Positions 47,127 through 54,866 of a DNA stretch of 64,000 nucleotides are shown here, piece by piece. The notes beneath the pieces were generated by a model. The model did no database searches. It worked only from the letters and a program-made list of their open reading frames with translations, and was not told where the DNA came from. A program made the translations under genes and the position numbers. The stretch's first letter is position 1. Every line of letters begins with the position of its first letter. The stretch lies in the NCBI RefSeq assembly GCF_038069945.1, contig NZ_JBBPEV010000001.1:1178001-1242000 (forward strand), read 5' to 3'. The stretch comes from Aquabacterium sp. A3 (GTDB lineage: Bacteria; Pseudomonadota; Gammaproteobacteria; Burkholderiales; Burkholderiaceae_C).

Positions 47127-48182
47127 TCACCTCTTTTCAAGAATCTTTTGCAGCGCCGTCAGGATCTCGATGTTCAGGCGCTCCTGCCGCAACACACTGC
47201 GCTCGATGCGCGACAGCTGCGCGCTCAACTGCACCGCCGTCAACCGGCCCATGTGCTCTTGCAGATCCGGCAACAGGCCGCCCTTGAGCTCGGCGCCTTC
47301 GGGCACCTCCAGCGTCATCAGGCGCGACGACACCTCGTGCGTGATGGCCTTGGGCGTGGGCGCCGGCACCGCCTGCTCGGTGTCCAGCTCGGTCAGCACA
47401 TTGGCCAGAAACTCTTTGGTGATGTGGGATGTGCCCGCCAGAAAGGCGCTCAGCAGCAGGCGATCACACAAGGTATTGATGCGGCGGGGCACCCCGTGGG
47501 TGTAGTCGTGAATGGCCTCAAAGACGCCGTCTTCAAACGTGGGCTTGTCGGTGGCACCTGCGCAGCGCAGCCGGTGCTCGATGTAGCCCCGGGTTTCGTC
47601 TTGCTCCATGGGGCCCAGATGGCACCGCGCAATCACCCGCTGGCGCAACTGCAGCATGTCGGGGCTTTGCAGCGTGTGGCGAAACTCGGGCTGCCCCACC
47701 AGAAAGGTCTGCAACAAGGCCTTCTTGTCGAGCTGAAAGTTCGACAGCATGCGCAACTCTTCCACCGCCTTGGGCGTGAGGTTCTGGGCCTCGTCCACCA
47801 GCAGCAGGCAGCGTTTGCCCAAGGTGGCCTGGCGCAAAAAGAAGGCCTCCAGGGCCATCAACAGCTCGGCCTTCGACACATCACGCACGTTCACGCCAAA
47901 GGCCGCAGCCACCAGGCGCAGCGTGTCTTCGGCCTCGATCTGGGTGCTCACCAACTGGGCGGCCACCACCGTCTTGGGGTCAAGGCCCTCCAGCAAGCCA
48001 CGCACCACCGTGGTTTTGCCCGCGCCCACCTCACCCGTGATCACGATGAAGCCTTCGCCACGCATCACGCCATATTCAAGGTAAGCGCGCGCACGGCGAT
48101 GCTGCTTGCTACCGAAGTAAAAAGCAGGGTCTGGGTTGAGCTGGAACGGCTTGCTCGTGAGCCCGAAAAAAGCTTCGTACAT
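47127..48182 (-). CDS. XrtA/PEP-CTERM system-associated ATPase
   Basis: GspA/ExeA-like AAA ATPase (351 aa) that accompanies exosortase A EPS loci, possibly energising export or assembly. N-terminus MYEAFFGLTSKPFQLNPDP is diagnostic; Walker A GEVGAGKTT (residues 50-58), Walker B LLLVDEAQNL and sensor-type QTFLVGQPEF follow. The tail (about 310-351) is a coiled-coil-like helix. Five bp from the outer-membrane protein gene. Confidence 0.93.
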   Translation of the reverse strand: MYEAFFGLTSKPFQLNPDPAFYFGSKQHRRARAYLEYGVMRGEGFIVITGEVGAGKTTVVRGLLEGLDPKTVVAAQLVSTQIEAEDTLRLVAAAFGVNVRDVSKAELLMALEAFFLRQATLGKRCLLLVDEAQNLTPKAVEELRMLSNFQLDKKALLQTFLVGQPEFRHTLQSPDMLQLRQRVIARCHLGPMEQDETRGYIEHRLRCAGATDKPTFEDGVFEAIHDYTHGVPRRINTLCDRLLLSAFLAGTSHITKEFLANVLTELDTEQAVPAPTPKAITHEVSSRLMTLEVPEGAELKGGLLPDLQEHMGRLTAVQLSAQLSRIERSVLRQERLNIEILTALQKILEKR

Positions 48183-48187
48183 GGTGA

Positions 48188-49774
48188 TCAGAAACGGTGC
48201 AGCAGGTTACCCACCAGTGCTGTTTCCGCATACGGACTCACACTGCTCTTGTTGCTGGTGTGCCTGAGCTGCACCGAGCCCGAGGTGCGGGCGCCCAAGG
48301 CGGCGTTCAGGCCCACCTGTGTCGACTGGCTGGACGCCCCCACGGCCGCCTCATCACCCAGGGGGCGCGAGCGCGCATGCGACACCGACACCGACATGCG
48401 TGGCGTCAGGCGGTGCGTGAACAGCACGTTCCAGTTCAAGGTGCGCACCGCCGACAGCACGTCCAGGTCATCACCTGCCGTGAACCGTTGCTTTTGCAGG
48501 CGGCGCACATCGGCATGAGACACATTGAAGCCCAGGCTCTGGCGCGGGCGCGACCACAACACCGATACCGTGCGCGTGCGCTGCACCGTGCTTTGCGAAT
48601 ACAAGAACGAGCGCTGCACCAGCTCGTCGCCCGTCAGGCCGTTCTGGCGCAGCAGCGCCTCCACCGCCTGTGCGCGCGCCACCGGGTCTTCAAGCTCCGA
48701 GGCCAGCAAGGTGTCGAACAACTGATACAGGGTGCCCACGCTTTGGGTGACGCTGGTCTCGGGGGTGTCCACCACGTCGCGCGTGTCAGAGAAACGCACG
48801 CTGCTGCGGGGGCCGCGCCATTCAAGGCGCACATCGTGGTAATTGCCAAAATACCGGCGACCCACATCGGCGCCCACCACGGCTTGACCAGAAGGCTTCC
48901 ACTCCAGGCCCAGCCCCCAGTTGGTGTAGCGGGTGCTCACGCCCTCGATGCGGTCGGTGGACTCGGCACCCGCACTGACGCGGGCCAGCCAGCGCGAGGC
49001 CACCGCATAGCTCACGGTGGCGTTGGCCGACGACAGCGAGGTGTCGTCCAGATTCAGGTCACGGGCCAGGGTTTGGTGCTGCACATCCACAGCCCAGCCC
49101 AGCGAGGTGCCCACCTGACGCCCCAAGCTCAAGGCGGTCTGGTGGGTGGTGGTGTCGGCGCGGTTGGCCGCGTCCGAACCCACCACACCGACGGTATGGC
49201 GCAACAAGGCATTGACCTGCCCTGGCAGGGTGCCCTTCACGTAGGGCGACAGCTGTCCCGACCAGGTCTGCGCCTGGTTGGCGTCCGAGCCCGTGGACTG
49301 GAAGGGGGCACCCAATGCCGACACGGCCTGTCGCGCCGCCTGGGCCTGCACGTCCAGAAACAGCGTGTTGTCGGCCAGCTCGAACTGGCCCAGGCTGTTG
49401 AGCCGGTGGTAGGTTTCTGCGTCTGACAGATGGCGTGATCGGGTGGCGCCCGTCAGCACGTAATCCACAGAAAAGCGGGCCTTGGGCAAATCACCCACCA
49501 CGCGCAAACCGGGCGACACCTGAACCTCGGCGCCCGTGCGGTCGGCCAGCGGAAACTTGAAGCCTCCACCCTCGGCGCGGTGGTTGACCGCCGCTTGCAC
49601 TTGCAACGAAGGCTCAATCCACAATCGGGGCTTGGTCGATGCCGTGGTGCCCGAAGCGGTTTGTTGGGGCGGCTCGGACTGAGCGTGCGCCGGGCCATGG
49701 GCCAGCAAGGCGGCAGCCCCCAGACACACCGCGGTGGCGCACGCCGCCCGGCGGCGATGCATGTGACGGCTCAT
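48188..49774 (-). CDS. PEP-CTERM/XrtA-associated outer-membrane beta-barrel protein (TIGR03016-like)
   Basis: Predicted outer-membrane protein (528 aa) with signal peptide (cleavage after AHGPAHAQ). Amphipathic strands ending in aromatic residues recur to the C-terminus, which ends with ETALVGNLLHRF, a typical barrel signature with final Phe. It may form the secretion pore or a surface EPS-binding protein. Start ATG 49774 has GGAGG 3 nt upstream and overlaps the kinase stop by ATGA. Confidence 0.88.
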   Translation of the reverse strand: MSRHMHRRRAACATAVCLGAAALLAHGPAHAQSEPPQQTASGTTASTKPRLWIEPSLQVQAAVNHRAEGGGFKFPLADRTGAEVQVSPGLRVVGDLPKARFSVDYVLTGATRSRHLSDAETYHRLNSLGQFELADNTLFLDVQAQAARQAVSALGAPFQSTGSDANQAQTWSGQLSPYVKGTLPGQVNALLRHTVGVVGSDAANRADTTTHQTALSLGRQVGTSLGWAVDVQHQTLARDLNLDDTSLSSANATVSYAVASRWLARVSAGAESTDRIEGVSTRYTNWGLGLEWKPSGQAVVGADVGRRYFGNYHDVRLEWRGPRSSVRFSDTRDVVDTPETSVTQSVGTLYQLFDTLLASELEDPVARAQAVEALLRQNGLTGDELVQRSFLYSQSTVQRTRTVSVLWSRPRQSLGFNVSHADVRRLQKQRFTAGDDLDVLSAVRTLNWNVLFTHRLTPRMSVSVSHARSRPLGDEAAVGASSQSTQVGLNAALGARTSGSVQLRHTSNKSSVSPYAETALVGNLLHRF

Positions 49775-50781
49775 GAGCCTCCTCCGGCCTCGGCACTTTT
49801 GGCTTCTTTCTCACCGTAGCCGTAGCCATAACCATAGCCATAGCCGTAGGCATCGGTGCCACCCGAGCGCGCCTGGTTCAGCAGCATCAGCTTGATCGGA
49901 CAGGACTCGATCGTGGCCAGCGCATGTTTGACCTGCGCCTGCAAGGTCTTTTCAGCCTGCACCACCATCACGATCTGCCCCATGTGCGTGGCCAGCACGC
50001 GCGATTCGGTGGTCAACAACAGGGGTGGCGAATCAAAAATGATGATCCGGTCCTTGTAGCGCTTGCCCATGTCTTCGACCAGGTGGGTCATGCTGGAGCT
50101 GGCCAGCAACTCGGTGGCGCTGTCACGCGGCGAGCCGCTGGGCAGGATGGTCAGGCGGCCCAGGTTGGTGCGCAACAGCACCTTCGACATCTCCAGTGTC
50201 TCGTCCACCAGCAAATCGAGCAGGCCTGGGCTGGGCGGCAGGCCCAGCATCTTCATCAGCGATGGCTTGGCCACGTCCGCGTCCACCAGCATCACCGTGT
50301 GGTCCATTTCCATGGCCATGCTGATGGCCAGGTTCAAGGCCGTGAAGCTCTTGCCCTCACCGGGCAGCGAGCTGGTCACCATGATGCAGTTGCCGCTTTC
50401 CAGAAAGGCCGCGCCTTTGCCCCGGGCGTTGTCCAGCAAGGGGCGCTTGATCACGCGGTACTGATCGGAGATGTGCGAGCGAGGGGCATCGGGCGTGATG
50501 CACCCCAGCGCGGCCAGGCGCGCTATGTCGATGTTGACCACGCGCGAGACGGTGCCCACGCCCGGAAACGCAGAGTCTTCTCCAAACGGCTCGGCTTTGA
50601 CGGGCTCTTTAAGCGGCTCTTCCACCAGCACCGGCAATTCAGCCGGGGCGGCTGCGGGCGCAGGTGCTGGTGGTGCCGCGGGCGCTGGCGTCGCTGGCGC
50701 ACTGTCGTCCATGAAGGCGCCGGCCTTGCGGAGTTGTTCAAGGCGGGCGGCGGCTTGTTCGATCGAATTTGTCATGGACAT
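49771..50781 (-). CDS. XrtA-associated tyrosine autokinase (BY-kinase)
   Basis: Cytoplasmic bacterial tyrosine kinase (336 aa) that works with the neighbouring chain-length determinant to control polymer length and export. Pro/Ala-rich region at residues 20-55, Walker A SSLPGEGKSFTA, Walker A' VMLVDADVAKP, Walker B IIIFDSPPLLL. The C-terminus holds a tyrosine cluster of six YG repeats encoded by a hexamer repeat at 49815-49850, the expected autophosphorylation tail. Starts with ATG 50781 in a TGATG overlap with the chain-length gene; TTG 50784 or ATG 50775 are alternatives. The phosphatase at 54.3 kb probably reverses its action. Confidence 0.94.
   Translation of the reverse strand: MSMTNSIEQAAARLEQLRKAGAFMDDSAPATPAPAAPPAPAPAAAPAELPVLVEEPLKEPVKAEPFGEDSAFPGVGTVSRVVNIDIARLAALGCITPDAPRSHISDQYRVIKRPLLDNARGKGAAFLESGNCIMVTSSLPGEGKSFTALNLAISMAMEMDHTVMLVDADVAKPSLMKMLGLPPSPGLLDLLVDETLEMSKVLLRTNLGRLTILPSGSPRDSATELLASSSMTHLVEDMGKRYKDRIIIFDSPPLLLTTESRVLATHMGQIVMVVQAEKTLQAQVKHALATIESCPIKLMLLNQARSGGTDAYGYGYGYGYGYGEKEAKSAEAGGGS
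49815..49850. repeat. Hexamer tandem repeat encoding the Tyr-Gly tail of the kinase
   Basis: Six near-identical 6-bp units of the CATAGC/CGTAGC type in a row. On the coding strand each gives one Gly-Tyr pair. Synonymous changes between units show it is selected at the protein level. Confidence 0.85.
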
Positions 50782-52346
50782 CAACTCAGTTGACCAAGTC
50801 GGTACGACAGGGCTGCCATCCCGATCACAAACAGACCCACCAGGCCCGCCAGGGCCAGCCCGAAGCGCTTGAGGCTTCGGCGCTCCTGGCGCTTCACCTC
50901 TTCATTGATCACCTTGGACACCACACCCAGCAGCGGCATTTCGGTGACGGCGCTCAACGACGCAGCGTCAAAGAACACCGGTCGGATCTGGCTGAGCAAG
51001 AACATCACGGCCCCACCCACGGCCAAGCCCACCACCAGCGCCATCGGCAACAGCAGGACGCGGTTGGGCGCCACGGGCGTCTTGTTGGCGCGCGGGGGAT
51101 CGATCACCCGGAAATCAGCCACGCTGGACGCCGTTTCCAGCTCGCTGGACAAGGACGCCGACTCTCGGCGAGACACCAGGTCTTTGTAGTTGGACTGGTG
51201 CACCTCGTAATCGCGGTTGAGCTGCGCCAGCTCGGACTCCAGCTGCGGCGCCAGCTTCAGCTGCTCGCGTGCACGGGCCAGGCGCGACTCGAACTCACCC
51301 GTGCGCGCACGCAGGCTGGCCACCTGCACCTCCAGACCGGCCAGCGTGCGGTTGAGCTCTTGCACCGCCAGCGACGACTCTATCGAGCTGTTGAGCGACG
51401 AATCCGACGGATTGGCCTTGTACGCCTGGATCTCGCGCTTGCGCTGCTCTTCCAGGTCACGGATCAGGCGCCGCGTGTTCTGCACGTCCGGGTGCTGATC
51501 GGTGTAGCGCTGCAGCAAGGCGTCCAGCGTGCGCTTTTGCTCGTTGATGCGGGCGTCCAGCTCCGGTGTCATGGGGGTGGCCAGCGGCGCGGCGCCCGCC
51601 GCACGGGCACCGGCACCCCGGGCAATGTCAAGTTGACGGCGCGCGGCCTCGCGGGCGCTTTCCGCCTCACGCAATTGCAAACGCGCCTCGCGCAGTTGCT
51701 CGGCAATCTGGGACATGCGGGCCGCCGAATCGGCATCGCCCTCAAACTGCACCTCCAGATTGCGCAACTTGAAATCCTTCAGGCGGGTTTCGGCCTCGAC
51801 CAGCTTGGTTTCGTAGGCCTTGATCTGCTCTTCCAGAAAACGCCGGGCCGAGTCCGAATCGGTGCGCGATGCACCCAGGCTCGACTCGACAAAGATGGTG
51901 AGCAGCGCCTGCACCACCCGCTGCGCCCGATCGGGCGAGGTGTCGGTGTACGACAAGGTGTACAGGTTGTCGCGCTCCGTGGCGCGGATGCGCACGTTTT
52001 TGGTCACCTCGTCGATCAAGGCATCGCGCTGCTCTTTGGTCTTGACCGTCAGGTCCAGGTCGGCGCTGCGGATCAGCCGCTCCACATTGGGCCGGCTGAT
52101 CAAGGTGCGGCTCAGCATCAACACCTGCTGCTCCACGTCGGGCTGCACCGCCAGGCCCGACATCAGTGGGCGCAAGATGCTTTGCGTGTCCACGTGCACC
52201 CGGGCAGAGGCCTCGAAGCGATCCTTCATGGTCAGCACGCCGCCAGCGGCCAACAGCGCGGCCACCCACGTCACGGCCATCCCCGCGCGGCGGTACTTCC
52301 ACATACCGCGCAGGATGGTCAGCACCTGTTTGATCAGTTCTTCCAT
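50781..52346 (-). CDS. XrtA system polysaccharide chain-length determinant (Wzz type)
   Basis: Inner-membrane PCP protein (521 aa) that sets EPS chain length and anchors the tyrosine kinase. N-terminal TM near residues 18-38 (YRRAGMAVTWVAALLAAGG), a long periplasmic coiled coil rich in Arg/Glu/Gln (about residues 180-400), Pro-rich DPPRANKTPVAPNRVL before the second TM, and a last hydrophobic helix (LALAGLVGLFVIGMAALSY). It is the second gene of the operon, 46 bp after the export protein gene. Confidence 0.94.
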   Translation of the reverse strand: MEELIKQVLTILRGMWKYRRAGMAVTWVAALLAAGGVLTMKDRFEASARVHVDTQSILRPLMSGLAVQPDVEQQVLMLSRTLISRPNVERLIRSADLDLTVKTKEQRDALIDEVTKNVRIRATERDNLYTLSYTDTSPDRAQRVVQALLTIFVESSLGASRTDSDSARRFLEEQIKAYETKLVEAETRLKDFKLRNLEVQFEGDADSAARMSQIAEQLREARLQLREAESAREAARRQLDIARGAGARAAGAAPLATPMTPELDARINEQKRTLDALLQRYTDQHPDVQNTRRLIRDLEEQRKREIQAYKANPSDSSLNSSIESSLAVQELNRTLAGLEVQVASLRARTGEFESRLARAREQLKLAPQLESELAQLNRDYEVHQSNYKDLVSRRESASLSSELETASSVADFRVIDPPRANKTPVAPNRVLLLPMALVVGLAVGGAVMFLLSQIRPVFFDAASLSAVTEMPLLGVVSKVINEEVKRQERRSLKRFGLALAGLVGLFVIGMAALSYRLGQLS

Positions 52347-52392
52347 GCAGCGCTCGCCTCAGCCGGCCAATGAAAAGGTCAAGGACACGAGG

Positions 52393-53019
52393 TCAGAGCA
52401 AACCTTGCGGAATGATCAGGATGTCGCCTGGCAGCATCTCGACGTTGGCACCGATGTCGCCCCGCTTGAGCAGGTCGTGCAGCCGCACCGAATAACGCTT
52501 GCCACCGTCTGCGGCGCGCACGATCGTGGCCGAGTTGCCGTCTGCAAAATCGGTCAGGCCGCCCACGGCGATCATCACGTCCAGCACGGTCATCTTTTGA
52601 CGGAAGGGCAGCGCCTGGGGTTTGGCCGCCTCACCCACCACGCGCACCTGCTCGCTGTACGGGCCCACAAAGTTGGTCACCACCACGCTGACCACCGGGT
52701 CACGCACCAGTGCCGACAAGGCCTTCTCGACGTCTTGCGCAATCTGCTTGGCCGATTTGCCCTGCACCACCATGTCAGACACCAGCGGCGACGAGATCTT
52801 GCCGTCCGGGCGCACCGGCACCGTCATCGACAGCTCCGGATTGCGCCATACGGAAATGCTCAGCGTGTCGCCCGGGCCCACCAGGTAGTCATAACTGGCG
52901 GCGGCCTCGACCGTGGCGGGCGCAGGTGGGTAAGAGGCGCAGCCCCACAGGCTGGCACACAACACGCACAGCCACACCCGACGCACCCACTGCATAAGAT
53001 CAAACGTTGTTGCGACCAA
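52393..53019 (-). CDS. XrtA/PEP-CTERM system exopolysaccharide export lipoprotein (Wza-like)
   Basis: Outer-membrane polysaccharide export protein (208 aa) with lipoprotein signal ending SLWGC. The Poly_export domain starts at YDYLVGPGDTLSISVWRNPELS, followed by VRPDGKISSPLVSDMV and an SLBB domain VVGEAAKPQALPFRQKMTVLDVM. It ends LPGDILIIPQ. It heads the 21-gene operon. Best start is TTG 53019 because GGAGG lies exactly 5 nt upstream; ATG 52995 is alternative and would still leave the signal peptide intact. Confidence 0.92.
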   Translation of the reverse strand: MVATTFDLMQWVRRVWLCVLCASLWGCASYPPAPATVEAAASYDYLVGPGDTLSISVWRNPELSMTVPVRPDGKISSPLVSDMVVQGKSAKQIAQDVEKALSALVRDPVVSVVVTNFVGPYSEQVRVVGEAAKPQALPFRQKMTVLDVMIAVGGLTDFADGNSATIVRAADGGKRYSVRLHDLLKRGDIGANVEMLPGDILIIPQGLL

Positions 53020-53024
53020 GATCG

Positions 53025-53029
53025 CCTCC
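53025..53029 (-). promoter_or_regulatory. Ribosome binding site supporting a TTG start
   Basis: GGAGG on the minus strand, 5 nt before TTG 53019 of the export lipoprotein gene. No comparable site precedes the ATG at 52995. Confidence 0.55.
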
Positions 53030-53409
53030 CATGTGTGTAAACAGATTCGACACAATCGGATACTTTATCGCACCCACCCCTCGGCAGGATGACCGCCCCC
53101 CTAAAGCGTGCCCCCCCTGAGTGCAGGGGAAAACACCACTGTACGGGCGTCGCGTGCATTTTTTACGGCCCCCGCCGCCTAAACTTGAGCACAGGGGCGG
53201 ACACGGCCTGCGCCGCCCCCAGTCATGCCCACCAACCTGTCGGTTTTTTTGACACACCAATCAGAATTCGGCATGCCAGATTTCGCAAGTCATTGATTTT
53301 AAAGGCGCAAGCCAAGCTGGCACACCATGTGCTTATTGGTTGGCATCTGGCAGCGCACCTGTGCTTGCCAACCGGATCAAGTCAGCAGTCATTTCAATCG
53401 GAGAGTTCC
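53030..53409. other. Divergent control region between the EPS operon and the PEP-CTERM gene
   Basis: This 380-bp non-coding stretch holds the sigma-54 promoter for the plus-strand gene. Farther upstream are an inverted repeat GGGGCGG-N12-CCGCCCC (53194-53219), about 100 bp before the -24 element, where an enhancer site for PrsR could lie, and TGTC-N9-GACA (53238-53254). A 6-bp hairpin CCCCTG/CAGGGG sits at 53114-53129. I saw no convincing sigma-70 promoter for the minus-strand operon. Confidence 0.5.
53317..53334 (+). promoter_or_regulatory. Sigma-54 (-24/-12) promoter of the PEP-CTERM gene
   Basis: CTGGCACACCATGTGCTT: GG at 53319-53320 and GC at 53331-53332 with the obligatory 10-bp spacing; only the first T of the -12 TTGC is replaced by G. 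It predicts a start near 53343 and a leader of about 67 nt. It fits control by PrsR encoded in the same window. Confidence 0.75.
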
Positions 53410-54261
53410 ATGAAAAAGTTTGTTCTGAGCGCAGTTGCAGCTGCCTTCGTGTCCACCGCTGGTGCCACGCCATTCGTGATCGACAACGGTGCCGACTTCG
53501 GCGGCAACAGCAGCACGCAAACCAGCACGGTCGACAACCTGGGCTTCACCGGCACCAGCTTCTACACCGTGTTCCTGAACAACAACACCAACGTGGGCTC
53601 CCAAGTTCGTGTCACCAACTCGCTGAGCGTGCTGAACACCTACGGTTTTGGCACCACCGGTCTGGCCGCCCCTGCCGATCCTGACACCATCAACATCGAC
53701 ACCCTGAACACGGGCGTGGCCGATGGCAATGGTTTCACGAACGGCACACCCTTCGGCTACGGCTTCTTCGGCACCTGGGGCCTGACCTACAGCCTGGACC
53801 TGACCGGCACCATCACCAGCGGTGGCTTCATCAACTACACCGGCGGCACCGTCACCCTGTACTACCGTGACTCCACCGTGCCCCCCGGCACCAAGGTGGC
53901 TGAGCTGGACGTTGTCACCAGCAGCAACAACACCAACCAGCTGGTGCTGGAAGGCGATGTCGACTACAGCTGGGTGGGCGCTGATGCCTTCGTGCAAAAC
54001 TTCTTCGTGGACGCCGGCACTGGCCAAAGCTTCTACGACATCGACCCCGAGGCCCTGACGTGGCGCATCAACGCCACCGAAAGCCCGAGCACCATCACCG
54101 CCTCGACCATCGTGGCCAACGAGCCTGGCACCTACCTGTTCCGCCGCACTTCGCTGGACGGCAACATCACCTTCAACGTGCCTGAGCCTGCTTCGATCGC
54201 CCTGGTTGGCCTGGCCCTGACCGGTCTGGCCGTGGCCACCCGCCGCCGCAAGCAAGCCTGA
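53410..54261 (+). CDS. PEP-CTERM sorting domain protein (PepA-like)
   Basis: Secreted surface protein (283 aa). N-terminal signal peptide (MKKFVLSAVAAAFVSTAGA), Thr/Asn/Gly/Ser-rich beta-strand body without lysine-rich stretches, and a C-terminal sorting signal: VPEPAS (PEP at about 258-260), a hydrophobic helix VGLALTGLAVA and the basic tail TRRRKQA. XrtA would cleave near PEP. Context (sigma-54 promoter, EPS operon divergent) resembles the flocculation-associated PepA of related floc formers; identity with PepA is inference. GGAG lies before the ATG at 53410. A longer reading to 53089 includes the control region and is rejected. Confidence 0.9.
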   Translation: MKKFVLSAVAAAFVSTAGATPFVIDNGADFGGNSSTQTSTVDNLGFTGTSFYTVFLNNNTNVGSQVRVTNSLSVLNTYGFGTTGLAAPADPDTINIDTLNTGVADGNGFTNGTPFGYGFFGTWGLTYSLDLTGTITSGGFINYTGGTVTLYYRDSTVPPGTKVAELDVVTSSNNTNQLVLEGDVDYSWVGADAFVQNFFVDAGTGQSFYDIDPEALTWRINATESPSTITASTIVANEPGTYLFRRTSLDGNITFNVPEPASIALVGLALTGLAVATRRRKQA

Positions 54262-54281
54262 TTCAGGTTTTTTGCTGAACG

Positions 54282-54306
54282 TAAAGCCCACCTTTGGTGG
54301 GCTTTA
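54282..54306 (+). terminator. Intrinsic hairpin terminator after the PEP-CTERM gene
   Basis: Perfect 11-bp stem TAAAGCCCACC/GGTGGGCTTTA with a TTT loop, 20 bp after the stop codon. The 3' arm ends in TTTA rather than a long U-run. Separates the PEP-CTERM gene from the phosphatase gene at least partly. Confidence 0.8.
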
Positions 54307-54347
54307 CTGCTTTCTGGAGGGGCTGAACCCTTTGGTAGGATGCGGCG

Positions 54348-54836
54348 ATGCAACGTCGTGTCCTCTTCCTCTGCCAAGCCAACCTCTGCCGCTCTCCGCT
54401 GGCAGAAGCGGTCTTTCAGCGCCACCTGGCGCTGCGCGGCATGAGTGACAAGGTGCGGGTGTCGTCGGCCGGCATTTCGCGCTCGTCGCAAGGCCAACCG
54501 GCCGACCCTCGCGCCGTCAAGCTGGCACTGCAGCATGGCTACCAGCACATCCAGCAGCACCGAGCCCGCCCCGTGCAAACCTCCTGGTTTGCCCAGCACG
54601 ACCTGATCCTGGTCATGGACCAGGACAACCTGCGCTCGGCCCTCAAGCGCTGCCCGGACGAGCACCACCACAAGGTGCACCTGCTGCTGAGCTACGCCGG
54701 CCTGCCCGCCCCCCACACCGTGCCCGACCCCTACTTCGGCAGCGCACAGGGCTTTCAGCGCGTGCTCAGCCTGTGCGAATCCAGCGTGGATGGCGCCTTG
54801 CGCCGCCTGCTGATGGACCGCACCCCCGTGCACTGA
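54348..54836 (+). CDS. Low molecular weight protein-tyrosine phosphatase (Wzb type)
   Basis: Cytoplasmic phosphatase (162 aa) expected to dephosphorylate the YG tail of the tyrosine autokinase and so cycle EPS export. Active site CX5R is Cys9-Arg15 (FLCQANLCRSPLAE); the general-acid loop is PDPYFG. The position is downstream of the PEP-CTERM gene after a hairpin, with GGAGG about 30 nt upstream of ATG and a closer GGTAGGA. It lies divergent from the kinase operon, an arrangement that permits separate control. Confidence 0.93.
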   Translation: MQRRVLFLCQANLCRSPLAEAVFQRHLALRGMSDKVRVSSAGISRSSQGQPADPRAVKLALQHGYQHIQQHRARPVQTSWFAQHDLILVMDQDNLRSALKRCPDEHHHKVHLLLSYAGLPAPHTVPDPYFGSAQGFQRVLSLCESSVDGALRRLLMDRTPVH

Positions 54837-54866
54837 GTGGCATGGAGGCGCACCAAGGCGGGTCGG

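Noticed and set aside
53114..53129. Hairpin CCCCTG/CAGGGG as a terminator
   Set aside because: Followed by A residues on the plus strand and lies in a divergent promoter region where no transcript should end.
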